A DNA stretch of 64,000 nt. It comes from Pedobacter sp. N36a. Its GTDB lineage: Bacteria; Bacteroidota; Bacteroidia; Sphingobacteriales; Sphingobacteriaceae. The translations under genes were made by a program, and so were the position numbers. Under the pieces are notes generated by a model that worked only from the letters and a program-made list of their open reading frames with translations, made no database searches and was not told the DNA's origin. The stretch covers positions 682,001 through 746,000 of the forward strand of contig NZ_JACSZW010000001.1 in NCBI RefSeq assembly GCF_014472395.1. Reading direction: 5' to 3'. Positions 44,501 through 52,890 of this stretch are shown piece after piece (positions within the stretch are counted from its first letter, which is position 1; the number at the start of each line of letters is the position of its first letter).

Positions 44501-45075
44501 TTTTGCTCAGTCAGGCCAACATAACTAAATACCAATACATCTGCCGGTGAACCTGCTTCAATCTGATAATTACCATTTACATCTGTGGTCGCTGTTTTTG
44601 GGGTTCCCATGATGCGAACGGAAACTCCTGGAATAGGCAGTCCCTTTTCGTCGGTCACCATCCCTTTGATTAAAATCGCTTCATTTACCCAGGATAAAAC
44701 CGGTAAGGCGTCCTGATCACGTCGTCTAAAGATCACGACATTATTTTCTGACTCCCGATAGGAGAAAGGAGTGCCATTTAACAGCTCCAGCAATACCTCA
44801 TTTAAAGGTTTACCGGATACATCCATCATGATTCCTTTCACTTTTCTCAGCTCATTATTATTGTAAGAAAAATCCAGATTGCTGCTTTTACTGATTTTCT
44901 CTATTGCTTTTTCTAGGGATTCGCCTTTTAGGTGAACACTCACCTTAACATTTTTAAGCCGCTGACTAAATACCGTTTCCGCAAATAAGGTTCCGGCGGT
45001 AGTGAGCAATGTGGCAAACACTATTAATCCTACTCTCATCATCTTAAGAATTAGTGTAGTAATGTTTTTTTTCAT
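41596..45075 (-). CDS. SusC/RagA family TonB-dependent transporter with STN domain
   Basis: 1159 residues. After a signal peptide, residues about 50-115 are a secretin/TonB short N-terminal (STN) domain (LEKAIEKISKSSNLDFSYNN). This marks transporters that signal to a FecR anti-sigma factor. A carboxypeptidase-regulatory-like domain (about 130-215) precedes the plug (VVVVGYGTQKKVNLSGAVDG, VPFTNEELLALNPADIENVT, YGARAAFGVILITTK). The barrel ends YSLGLNLNF. It should import an oligosaccharide or other large nutrient with the downstream SusD, using TonB. The upstream sigma/FecR pair very probably controls it. Confidence 0.95.
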   Translation of the reverse strand: MKKNITTLILKMMRVGLIVFATLLTTAGTLFAETVFSQRLKNVKVSVHLKGESLEKAIEKISKSSNLDFSYNNNELRKVKGIMMDVSGKPLNEVLLELLNGTPFSYRESENNVVIFRRRDQDALPVLSWVNEAILIKGMVTDEKGLPIPGVSVRIMGTPKTATTDVNGNYQIEAGSPADVLVFSYVGLTEQKIVIGTRKQINVVLQDDQKFLNEVVVVGYGTQKKVNLSGAVDGVSGKEIANRPITSVGAGLQGLIPNLNITISSGQVNKAPKFNIRGFTSLNGGSPYILVDNVPFTNEELLALNPADIENVTVLKDAASAAIYGARAAFGVILITTKSAQSTDLKISANTYYAIRQLGKVPEVITDPLTVMEYKHDAAYPLYNLFPESDREYARKLAADPSLPSVIISPTDKNAWMYYGSTNWMDEVYNQSAPTYNANVNISKKDDKLSYYMSTEYFRNEGMFKYGNDTYDRYNLRAKADYNLSKWLTIGNNTSFMTSTYDEPSYNGEGFFHNVNRQSSLDVPTNPDGSWTSTGAALLGKMQSGGRRVTRGNSFQTTFTAKASLVKDVWDLKADATVRKIDSAGRAYDLAIPYKKGPNSAISYSGEPGGSATNVDRHIRHNIYNIYTDFHKTFNEKHYLQVLAGFNQETRNWNYSKVSRKGLISATLPSINLATGAFEAEESIEDWAVRGWFYRFNYIFDNKYILELNGRYDGTSRFPAADRWGFFPSASVAWVASNEKFFKPVAEKLKIDLLKFRASYGALGNQDVSAYYYIPTMKPAVIGQILDGSKPTTVNPPGAVANSLTWERISTLNVGVDVSLFKNRLELNFDRYTRYTKGMLTKGKVLPGPFGTVEPKVNAADLKTKGWELRIGWKDGFMVNNSQLYYNIGFNMGDSRSFITKFDNPSGQIGKDEFGNERYYVGKELGEIWGLETEGFFQSKEEIANHANQSAVGADDTGYLFDVGDLKFKDLNGDGKIDKGDNTLANHGDQKIIGNTTARYQYGIDLGAGWKGFDIRMFFQGVGKRDWYPNASNHYFWGVYAQPWTNVQAHNLDHWTPETPNGYFPRVKAYIAEDESELGNPQTRYLQDASYLRLKNLTVGYTLPKSLTTRMKMDKLRVYFSAENLFDVSHIKARLDPEGLDGKIYPFQKTYSLGLNLNF

Positions 45076-45215
45076 ATTTTTATTCGTTTTAAAATTTCAT
45101 TGAAACATAGCACGGCCATCTGGAGAATTTTTCGAAGAGTTACCCAAATGCTGTACATTCTGATCAGTATCTGCTCTAACAGATACTGATCTTCTTTTTT
45201 ACTACTATTGACCGA

Positions 45216-46127
45216 TTAGTTACATCCAATACCTGTTATAAGCACCTCCTTTTCTTTGTTAATTTGGTAAGTAATTCCTTGTATTTCCTTGATGAGGTCT
45301 AATACCTCAGTTAAACTTTGGTGAGTATTAAAGCGGATACTATTCTGACAGTTTTTGAATTTCTGCTGATCATATTTGATCTTGACCTGATAAGCGTTTT
45401 CCACGGCAAGTACGAGGTCTTCAAAATAAGCCGCATTCAGGATTACATTGCCATCATTCCATGCCATGCGCTCTGTTGCTTTTACTTTCCATACTTTCGG
45501 CTTCCGGTGATCCGTATTGTAAACCACTTCTTCATTTTTGATTAAAACACTGGTTTGATGCTGTTCGTCAGTTACAGCTACCTTTCCGGTGACTACGGCC
45601 ACACTCCTGGTAGACAATGCCTGATAAGATTTCACTACAAAAGAAGTTCCCAGCACATTGGTCTTAATTCCAGAAGCTTCCACTACAAATGGAACCTTTT
45701 CATCATGAACGATATTGAAAAAGCCTTCCCCATCCACCAGGTAAACCAATCTTTTCTTTCCGAATTTTTTAGGGTATTTAAAAGTACTGGCAGAATTTAG
45801 CCATACCGTGGAGCCATCTGGTAAAACCAGTTGTCGGGTCTCTCCTTTTGGAACGGTAACGGTAATGTAATTGCTGCTATAGGAATAGAAAAAGAATAAA
45901 GCTGTTGAAAGTAGTAGGAAGCTAATTGCTGCAGCCATGCTCAGCATTGTTTTTTTCTTTTTCAGCTTGAGGCTACGTGCTTGCTGCTGCTGAATTTGTT
46001 TGGTCGCGTGTAGGCGCCCCAGGATTTCCTGACGTATGGTCTCCTGATCATGTTCACCTTTAAAAACACCGGAAGGATCATTAATTCCGAATGCTTTATA
46101 CAGGTCGTTTTTGTCTTTCTCGTTCAT
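45216..46127 (-). CDS. FecR-family anti-sigma factor
   Basis: 303 residues. A cytosolic N-terminal part of about 55 residues, one membrane helix (about 60-85, SMAAAISFLLLSTALFFFYS), the FecR domain (about 95-190, VTVPKGETRQLVLPDGSTVW, GEGFFNIVHDEKVPFVVEAS) and a C-terminal DUF4974 domain (FEDLVLAVENAYQVKIKYD). It relays the STN signal of SusC to the ECF sigma factor. Unusually, the sigma gene is not adjacent: a GH30 gene lies between them. It precedes susC by 141 bp. Confidence 0.93.
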   Translation of the reverse strand: MNEKDKNDLYKAFGINDPSGVFKGEHDQETIRQEILGRLHATKQIQQQQARSLKLKKKKTMLSMAAAISFLLLSTALFFFYSYSSNYITVTVPKGETRQLVLPDGSTVWLNSASTFKYPKKFGKKRLVYLVDGEGFFNIVHDEKVPFVVEASGIKTNVLGTSFVVKSYQALSTRSVAVVTGKVAVTDEQHQTSVLIKNEEVVYNTDHRKPKVWKVKATERMAWNDGNVILNAAYFEDLVLAVENAYQVKIKYDQQKFKNCQNSIRFNTHQSLTEVLDLIKEIQGITYQINKEKEVLITGIGCN

Positions 46128-46192
46128 ATACTAAATGCATAACGAACGGGCTTGGAAGAGGTACTATGAGAAAAATTTTTTTTTTTAAAAAA

Positions 46193-46224
46193 GCAGCAGC
46201 TGCATCATATCATGCCGCTGCTGC
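46193..46224 (-). terminator. Terminator after the GH30 gene
   Basis: GCAGCAGC (46193-46200) pairs with GCTGCTGC (46217-46224) around a 16-nt loop, followed on the minus strand by a T run. It lies between the GH30 stop and the FecR start, so FecR probably has its own promoter. Confidence 0.75.
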
Positions 46225-46232
46225 CTTTTTTT

Positions 46233-47750
46233 TTAGTTTTTTTGACCAGTAAAAGTGGTCACACTTTGAGCAGGAACGCTGATCGTAAAGCTGCCATCTG
46301 CAGCTGGGCTTAAGGTACTTCCTTGCTGCCAATGTGCAGCATTACCTCCTGAGGTCTGGAAACTCAATAATGTTCCAGCAGAAAAGCCTTGTAAACGTAA
46401 GGTGGTACTGATCGAATTCGTACCAGAATTGATGACTACCAAACTGAATTTTCCAGTATTAGGGTCTTTATAAGCAGACACTTTTAACACGGAATTGTTC
46501 TGTACAGTACTGCCAAACCTGTAGTAACCCGCATGAATATATCGGGAAAATTGCCCCATCACGTCGTAGGTTTTTGGAAAATCCAGACTACCATCTGCAT
46601 TTGTACAAATCAGGGATTCATTGTTACGGATCGCCAGCATACCCAGCCAATACACAAAAGCATTCACATTACATTCAGCTAAGAACTTATGCATGCTGGT
46701 GGCTAGTTTTAGTCCACCAACAATCGTATTGTCATAGCTTCCGCCATCGTCAGAAGTCTCTGTCATCCATACCGGTTTATTAGCAGTAGCATAATTCCAG
46801 GTCACCGGACTCTGATTTAAGCCGCGCTTTCCTCCGATTAATTCTCCAACCTCTACATAACCGTGTCCCGCAAGAATATCTACATTACTTCTGTCCATAC
46901 CGCCAAGAAAAGTATTGGCAGTACCCCAGGCCGCATTCTCAGAAGAAAGAATTTTTGTGGTACTCAAACCTGCCTGATTTAAGGCCGGCCTTAAGTTATT
47001 GGTCACAAATTGTCCAAGATGTGCCGAAGTCCAATAAGATGCATCCCAATCCGAGAATACATTTTCCGGTTCATTGGAAGGAGAGATGGCATAAAAATTC
47101 ACACCTTCATTCTGGTAAGATTTCGCAAATCCAGCCAGATACCTGGCAAAATCGCTGGAACTGGTATTGAAGTTCAATCCATTAAACCACTTTGCACTTT
47201 CAACATTCGGATTTGTTTTCATAGACAAAGGAGGCGTCCAGGTACTGGCAAAAGTAATTGGTACCTGATAACGTTCTTTAATCTTTTTCAAAATCCATAA
47301 TTGTCCTAAATGTTCTTTCTGAACTGCCGTAAGCGAAGTATAGCTGGTGCTATTTACGTCTACGTCGATATCTACCCCAGTAGGTTTAATGGTCACTACC
47401 CCAGTTTGCTTGTTAAAAGGATAGGTATGCAGGACTTTTCCTCGCACCATATTTAACTGTAAACCTGCATTTCCCCATAAATAAGCCATAATACTATCTC
47501 TTTTCGGAGATTCAAAAAATGGCACGATACGCCCCCCAAAGGCGCCAAAACCATCTATTCGCTGATAGGTTTGCTCCCAATTGACGGTAACTTCCGCTGT
47601 ACCGGCGTCTGCCGCTGCCACAGCCAGCTGATTCGCTTTTAATTTTCCGGAACCTGGAACCAGGTCTTCCATTGTCTTCTTTTTACAGCTTCCGGCCAGG
47701 ACGAGCGTTAACAGGGCCAAAAAAGTTAATTGTAGGTTATTGCACCTCAT
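46233..47750 (-). CDS. Glycoside hydrolase family 30-like lipoprotein
   Basis: 505 residues. Lipoprotein signal LALLTLVLAGSC (Cys22) followed by Lys-rich residues. The catalytic barrel (about 65-400) carries RIDGFGAFGGRIVPFFES, WTPPLSMKTN, the acid/base Glu in FYAISPSNEPENVF and the nucleophile Glu in VWMTETSDDGG. The beta-sandwich characteristic of GH30 follows (about 410-505). GH30 includes beta-1,6-glucanases, beta-1,6-galactanases and glucuronoxylanases; the subfamily cannot be fixed by eye. It lies 198 bp after the sigma gene and before FecR, an uncommon position. Confidence 0.85.
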   Translation of the reverse strand: MRCNNLQLTFLALLTLVLAGSCKKKTMEDLVPGSGKLKANQLAVAAADAGTAEVTVNWEQTYQRIDGFGAFGGRIVPFFESPKRDSIMAYLWGNAGLQLNMVRGKVLHTYPFNKQTGVVTIKPTGVDIDVDVNSTSYTSLTAVQKEHLGQLWILKKIKERYQVPITFASTWTPPLSMKTNPNVESAKWFNGLNFNTSSSDFARYLAGFAKSYQNEGVNFYAISPSNEPENVFSDWDASYWTSAHLGQFVTNNLRPALNQAGLSTTKILSSENAAWGTANTFLGGMDRSNVDILAGHGYVEVGELIGGKRGLNQSPVTWNYATANKPVWMTETSDDGGSYDNTIVGGLKLATSMHKFLAECNVNAFVYWLGMLAIRNNESLICTNADGSLDFPKTYDVMGQFSRYIHAGYYRFGSTVQNNSVLKVSAYKDPNTGKFSLVVINSGTNSISTTLRLQGFSAGTLLSFQTSGGNAAHWQQGSTLSPAADGSFTISVPAQSVTTFTGQKN

Positions 47751-47948
47751 AATTCATTTAATTTGAGTTCAGGTTGTACAAGTCATTATTGACCTGCATT
47801 TTCATTAAATAATTTTAGGACATCAATTGGGGAAGTATCCGAAAATACCACTCCTTAAAAGCGCTTTTTTTGTTGTCTTGTCATCTACTAAATACATAAC
47901 TAACTTAAACAAAAGGAGTACGGTAAATAAATACTTTTTTATCCAATT

Positions 47949-48491
47949 TTAATACAATTGGCATTTTACGCGAAGTCTTTTCAGTGCGCTGGTAATTTGA
48001 TTCTTTACCGTTTGAGAAGAAATAGATAGTTTTCCGGCAATCTCATTCACAGATAGCTCTTCCTCTCTGCTCATTTGAAAAACTTTACGCATACCAGTGG
48101 GCATGTTCTGTATTTCCAAACTCAATTGGCCAGCCATCTCCTTTGTGGTGTATTGTTCAAAAAGAGAATTATCTGTTTCTTCGGTAAGATTTAAATATTC
48201 AACATCATGTTTGATGCGGAGGCTTTGTCGACGATGGAGATCCGTCAGTTTATTTTTTAAGATGGTATAAATAAATCCGATAAAAGTGGTGGTAATTTTT
48301 AAAGTATGTCGCTTTACCCAGATCACCATAAACAAATCATGAACCACATCTTTTGCCTCCTCCCTATTGTTCAGCTTCTTGCAGGCAATCGCGTATACCA
48401 CATCCCAATAACGCGAATAAATTTCATTAAATGCGTCATTATTGTCTTCTCTCAATAAGGCCAGCAAAGCCAGGTCTGTAAGCTGTTTCAA
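47949..48491 (-). CDS. ECF sigma factor (Bacteroidota type)
   Basis: 180 residues. Region 2 spans about 20-88 (FNEIYSRYWDVVYAIACKKL, REEAKDVVHDLFMVIWVKRH). Region 4 spans about 125-178 (MRKVFQMSREEELSVNEIAG, LSISSQTVKNQITSALKRLR). This is the expanded ECF group that pairs with FecR anti-sigma factors of SusCD loci. It is the first gene of the minus-strand locus and probably activates the fecR/susCD genes and perhaps the GH30 gene. Confidence 0.93.
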   Translation of the reverse strand: MKQLTDLALLALLREDNNDAFNEIYSRYWDVVYAIACKKLNNREEAKDVVHDLFMVIWVKRHTLKITTTFIGFIYTILKNKLTDLHRRQSLRIKHDVEYLNLTEETDNSLFEQYTTKEMAGQLSLEIQNMPTGMRKVFQMSREEELSVNEIAGKLSISSQTVKNQITSALKRLRVKCQLY

Positions 48492-48719
48492 TAAATGGAG
48501 GTCTTAGGTGGTGTTATATTTGGTGATCCAATATATAAATTTAATTACAAAAGTAAAGGAATAGAAAAACAGAGCTCAGTCCTTATCGTTAAGTTTTCAT
48601 TAAGTTCTTGTACATACTAACAGATTAAAAAATCATTTATCAATTCTTAGACTTTATTCTCACCTTGTTAAGGTATAAAGCTTCCATAAAATCAACAATT
48701 TTCTTAGGTTTAAGACGAA

Positions 48720-49613
48720 ATGACAAAAGGGACGATAAAGACGATTGGAATCGGAGTACTATTCTCCATGCTTTGGGCATCTGCCTCAGTGGCAACTAAG
48801 TTTGGTGTACACTCTGCTCCCCCACTGATCCTGGCTAATGTTCGTTTTTTTCTGGCGGGAATGGTCTTACTGGGTTATTGTTATGGCATCAGTAAAGATA
48901 AAATCTATCGCTTGCCTAATGCCACTGAATGGAAACAGCTGGCTATTTTTGGCTTCCTCAATACCGCCGTGTACCTGGGACTGTACGTTTATGCGATGAA
49001 ATTTACTGCTGCCGGGATCGGCAGTTTAGCCGTATCCACTAATCCCCTGCTGATGGTGATCTTTTCCTCCTGGCTAATCGGCAGAAGGCCTTCAGGAGCA
49101 GAAATATTAAGTATAGTACTAGGGATGACCGGAATCGCTTTTGCTACCTACCCTTTATTAGGCCATCAAAGTACAAGCTTGATGGGAATCGGGCTGCTCA
49201 TGCTAAGTATGGTGGTCGTTTCATTCGCAAGTGTGTATTACGCAAGGGTGACCTGGGCCTTGCCAAATCTGCTGATCAATGGATGGCAAGTTGCCCTCGG
49301 GGGACTCTTCTTGCTGCCAGTAACCGCTATATTTGGTGATTTTCAATCCTTTCAACCCGATGCTACCTTTTGGTATTCTGTATTGTGGCTGAGTCTTGCC
49401 GTTTCCGTTGTAGGGCTAATCTGCTGGTTCTTCCTGCTGAAACTGGATACAGTAAAAGCTTCCTTATGGTTATTCCTATGTCCTTTATTTGGTTTCTTCT
49501 ATGCCTGGTGGCTGATGAATGAACCGATCACATGGTATACCATATGCGGAACATCCCTGGTCGTTTTAGGCCTTTATATTGGTCAGCGTCAACGCATTAA
49601 AACACAAACCTAA
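48720..49613 (+). CDS. EamA/DMT-family transporter
   Basis: 297 residues with ten membrane helices in two five-helix EamA repeats. The first opens IGIGVLFSMLWASASVATKF, and YVYAMKFTAAGIGSLAVSTNPLL is the typical TM3-4 stretch. The second includes YVLWLSLAVSVVGLICWFFL-like sequence and ends YTICGTSLVVLGLYIG. Members export amino acids, metabolites or drugs at the inner membrane; the substrate is not visible. The gene diverges from the sigma gene across a 228-bp gap. Confidence 0.88.
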   Translation: MTKGTIKTIGIGVLFSMLWASASVATKFGVHSAPPLILANVRFFLAGMVLLGYCYGISKDKIYRLPNATEWKQLAIFGFLNTAVYLGLYVYAMKFTAAGIGSLAVSTNPLLMVIFSSWLIGRRPSGAEILSIVLGMTGIAFATYPLLGHQSTSLMGIGLLMLSMVVVSFASVYYARVTWALPNLLINGWQVALGGLFLLPVTAIFGDFQSFQPDATFWYSVLWLSLAVSVVGLICWFFLLKLDTVKASLWLFLCPLFGFFYAWWLMNEPITWYTICGTSLVVLGLYIGQRQRIKTQT

Positions 49614-49913
49614 TCCTATAGCTAGCCAAAGTTTATATCATAATTTTCATAACATCACACAATAAATTGTGTTAAAATATGTTAAATAGATATAAAAACC
49701 CAAGTTATGAAAGCGATCAAGATAGTTCTATTTACAGAGGTCATTTTTAGAAGACTAGGCTTAACTAAGCTGTATTACTGGTTCAATAAGTAATATTTTT
49801 AATAGATATATGGTTTGTTTCCAGGGATTTCCTACATTGATCCTTCGATAGCTGGGCCGATATTTTCTTTCGGATAATAATGGCTGCGTCTATCCACTAT
49901 TAACTAACTACTT
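49614..49913. other. Intergenic region between transporter and M13 peptidase genes
   Basis: 300 bp without a recognised gene, apart from the 28-codon frame described separately. The A/T-rich part near 49640-49690 and the stretch before 49914 may hold the promoter of the peptidase gene. Confidence 0.5.
49707..49793 (+). CDS. Possible 28-residue small protein
   Basis: ATG at 49707 opens 28 codons (MKAIKIVLFTEVIFRRLGLT to TAA at 49793). The composition, basic and hydrophobic with aromatic residues near the end, is more protein-like than random, and an A-rich stretch precedes the ATG. There is no homologue I recall. It could equally be chance. Confidence 0.3.
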   Translation: MKAIKIVLFTEVIFRRLGLTKLYYWFNK

Positions 49914-51947
49914 ATGACTACTAAACTGAAAAGCTATTTTGCTGCTTTGGGGATCTTGGCTGCAAGCTACACCGCAAATGCACAATCGCAGATGAAATTT
50001 ATTGATCCTGCAAATATGGATCTTACCGTTAAACCAGGAGATGATTTCTATCAATACGCCAGTGGCACCTGGATCAAAAACAACCCTGTTCCTGCAAAAG
50101 AAACGCGTTGGGGAAGCTTCAATGCGCTCCGCGACTTCAATATAAATGCGGTAAAGGGATTGGTAGAAGGTGCAGCAGCAGACAAATCAGCTCCTGCAGG
50201 TTCTGTAAAAAGACGTGTAGGTGATTTTTATGCTGCGGCAATGGACAGTGTAACTATTGAAAAGCTAGGTTATACACCAATTAAAGCGGACCTGGAAAAA
50301 ATCAAGCAGATCAAAGACCTCCAAGGAATTCTGGATCATGCTGCTTACCTGAGAACCACCGGACTGGCTGCACCAATGTTCAGCTTTTACGTTGGCCAGG
50401 ATAGAAAAAATGTAAACAAGTACATGGCACAGCTTGGCCAGGGAGGAACGACCTTACCTGACCGTGATTATTACCTGAAAGACGACAGCAGAAGTGTTAA
50501 AATCAGAGAAGCCTATGATAAGTACATGACCACCCTGTTTACTTTAACGGGAAACAGTCCAGCTGAAGCTAAGAAAAAAGCCGCTACCGTGATGGCCATT
50601 GAAAAACAATTGGCAGAAGCACAAATGGCAAGAGTGGAAATGCGTGATCCACATAAAACCTATAATAAATTTACGGTAACAGACTTTAGCAAAACTACCC
50701 CTCAATTGAACTGGGTAACGATGCTTCCTAAATTTAAGGTCACTGGTCAGGATACAATCCTGGTTTCTTCGCCTAAATTCTTTGTCAGCCTGGACGGAAT
50801 GTTAAAAACTGTTCCTGTGGCCGACTGGAAGACTTACCTGGAATGGAATGTATTAAAATCATCCGCTTCTAACCTGAGCAGCCCATTTGTAAATGCTTCT
50901 TTTGCCTTTACACAAGCACAAACTGGTCAGAAAGTACAAACTCCAAGATGGCAGCGTATGTCACAGCTAACCGATGGCACCATTGGTGAATTGCTGGGAC
51001 AATTGTACGTGGCACAATATTTCAAGCCAGATGCGAAAGTCCGCATGACAGAATTAATTGCGAACCTTCGAAAAGCTTTTGAGATCAGAATCAATAACCT
51101 GGACTGGATGAGTGATGTAACCAAAGGAAAAGCATTGGAAAAATTAAATGCCTTTGTTCCTAAAATCGGTTACCCAGACAAATGGAAAGATTATGAAGGC
51201 TTAACAATCACCCGTACTACTTACCTTCAAAACTTACGTAACGCAGGTGCCTGGGGATACAATGAAATGGTGACTCAGCTGGGCAAACCGGTAGATCGTA
51301 CCCGTTTCGGTATGACTCCTCCAACTGTTAATGCTTATTACAGTCCTACCATGAATGAAATTGTATTCCCTGCCGGAATCCTACAATTCCCATTCTTCGA
51401 TCCAAATGCTGATGATGCCGTAAATTATGGTGGTATCGGTGCAGTTATTGGTCATGAGATGTCTCATGGATTTGATGATTCTGGAAGTCAGTATGACAAA
51501 GACGGAAACTTACGCAACTGGTGGACACCGGAAGACAAAGTTAAATTTGAAGCAAAAACTAAAGCGCTTGGCGAACAGTTTGATGCCTATACCGTTTTAG
51601 ATACCATTCATGTGATTGGTAAACTGACTATGGGAGAAAACATCGGTGACCTGGGCGGTTTAAACGCAGCATACACTGCATTTAAAATGACAAAACAAGG
51701 GCAGTCGGAAGATAAAATTGATGGATTTACTCCTGATCAGCGTTTCTTCTTATCCTGGGCTCAGGTATGGAGAGGAAATATCCTGGACGAAACTGCAGCG
51801 CAGCTGATCAAAACAGACCCACACTCTCCAGGCCCATACAGAACCATCGGTGCACCAGTAAATATGGATGCCTGGTACAAAGCTTTTGATGTGAAACCTG
51901 GTGATAAATTATACAAAAAACCAGAAGACAGAATCAGGATGTGGTAA
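49914..51947 (+). CDS. M13-family zinc metallopeptidase (neprilysin/PepO type)
   Basis: 677 residues. Signal peptide KSYFAALGILAASYTANA. The N-terminal M13 domain begins with DDFYQYASGTWIKNNPVPA. Zinc site: HEMSH in GGIGAVIGHEMSHGFDDSG (about 517-521) with the third ligand in GENIGDLGGLNAAY (about 577-581). The NAYYSPTMNEIVFPAGIL strand and the C-terminal VKPGDKLYKKPEDRIRMW ending are typical. It cleaves peptides outside the cytoplasm. It is followed by a strong terminator. Confidence 0.95.
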   Translation: MTTKLKSYFAALGILAASYTANAQSQMKFIDPANMDLTVKPGDDFYQYASGTWIKNNPVPAKETRWGSFNALRDFNINAVKGLVEGAAADKSAPAGSVKRRVGDFYAAAMDSVTIEKLGYTPIKADLEKIKQIKDLQGILDHAAYLRTTGLAAPMFSFYVGQDRKNVNKYMAQLGQGGTTLPDRDYYLKDDSRSVKIREAYDKYMTTLFTLTGNSPAEAKKKAATVMAIEKQLAEAQMARVEMRDPHKTYNKFTVTDFSKTTPQLNWVTMLPKFKVTGQDTILVSSPKFFVSLDGMLKTVPVADWKTYLEWNVLKSSASNLSSPFVNASFAFTQAQTGQKVQTPRWQRMSQLTDGTIGELLGQLYVAQYFKPDAKVRMTELIANLRKAFEIRINNLDWMSDVTKGKALEKLNAFVPKIGYPDKWKDYEGLTITRTTYLQNLRNAGAWGYNEMVTQLGKPVDRTRFGMTPPTVNAYYSPTMNEIVFPAGILQFPFFDPNADDAVNYGGIGAVIGHEMSHGFDDSGSQYDKDGNLRNWWTPEDKVKFEAKTKALGEQFDAYTVLDTIHVIGKLTMGENIGDLGGLNAAYTAFKMTKQGQSEDKIDGFTPDQRFFLSWAQVWRGNILDETAAQLIKTDPHSPGPYRTIGAPVNMDAWYKAFDVKPGDKLYKKPEDRIRMW

Positions 51948-51967
51948 TCCAAATCTGCCTTTAACCT

Positions 51968-52003
51968 AAAGCGCGGCCTCCTTATTTAGGAAGGCCGCGC
52001 TTT
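51968..52003 (+). terminator. Strong terminator after the M13 peptidase gene
   Basis: A G/C-rich stem (AAAGCGCGGCCTCCT with AGGAAGGCCGCGCTTT, one bulged base) around a 5-nt loop is followed by six T residues. Confidence 0.95.
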
Positions 52004-52050
52004 TTTGTTATCTTGCGGTTCATCTATTAAGCTTAGGGCTCACCTCTAAA

Positions 52051-52713
52051 ATGAATATCATAACTTTAACTGCCGACGGCTCCAATACATTATTTAACGA
52101 AACAATCGGCGAACATTATCACTCTAAACATGGTGCTTTACAAGAAAGTAAACATGTGTTTATTGATGCTGGATTAAAACATGTAGCTGCCAATCAGCGG
52201 GAAATCTCTATCCTGGAAATCGGATTTGGTACAGGACTAAACTTTTTACTGACGCTGGAATATGCGGCAGCCAATAATATCGAGCTTAAATATATAGGAC
52301 TGGAAGCTTTTCCTTTAGAACTGGAGGCCTTAAAATCTACCGGTTATCAGCAATATGTTCCTGAAAACATCTGGAATAGTTTAGAAAACAACTATTTAAA
52401 CGCGCTGAAAGCACCGATAGCCCTTTTACCTGGCCAGGAATTAACCATCCCGCACATCACACTGGATCAGTTTCAAGGCCCCGCTGCATATGACCTGGTT
52501 TACTACGATGCCTTTTCCGTACAGCATCAACCAGAAATGTGGTCAGATGAAATCATTGCACATACCTGTAGTTTCCTGAAACCAGGTGGAACATTTGTGA
52601 CTTATGCGATCACAGGGAAGTTAAAGCGCGCGCTAAAAAGTAATGGTTTTACCATAGAAAAATTACCCGGAGCACCTGGAAAAAGAGAAATGCTAAGGGG
52701 CACAAAACTATAA
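52051..52713 (+). CDS. mnmD: tRNA 5-methylaminomethyl-2-thiouridine methyltransferase (MnmD type)
   Basis: 220 residues, equal to the N-terminal methyltransferase half of MnmC (DUF752). SAM-binding motif LEIGFGTGLNFLLTLEYA (about 55-72), acidic strand end YIGLEAFPLE, and YDLVYYDAFSVQHQPEMWS as the catalytic region. The terminal GAPGKREMLRGTKL is typical. It methylates nm5s2U34 in the wobble position of several tRNAs. The FAD oxidase half (MnmC(o)) is not attached, as in other stand-alone MnmD proteins. Confidence 0.92.
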   Translation: MNIITLTADGSNTLFNETIGEHYHSKHGALQESKHVFIDAGLKHVAANQREISILEIGFGTGLNFLLTLEYAAANNIELKYIGLEAFPLELEALKSTGYQQYVPENIWNSLENNYLNALKAPIALLPGQELTIPHITLDQFQGPAAYDLVYYDAFSVQHQPEMWSDEIIAHTCSFLKPGGTFVTYAITGKLKRALKSNGFTIEKLPGAPGKREMLRGTKL

Positions 52714-52890
52714 TTCCTGCATTTGACAGCACCCTTCCCCTTTGAACCTCATTTTCCTGCGATTAATGTCATTTTCAATGACTCAATTTTTGGTGGTACA
52801 ACAAATAGCGCTACTTTGTTGTTAAATAGATACGCTCTTAAAAATTATTAAAGACGTTCAAGAAACAATTAGAACAACAGATAGCTGGCA

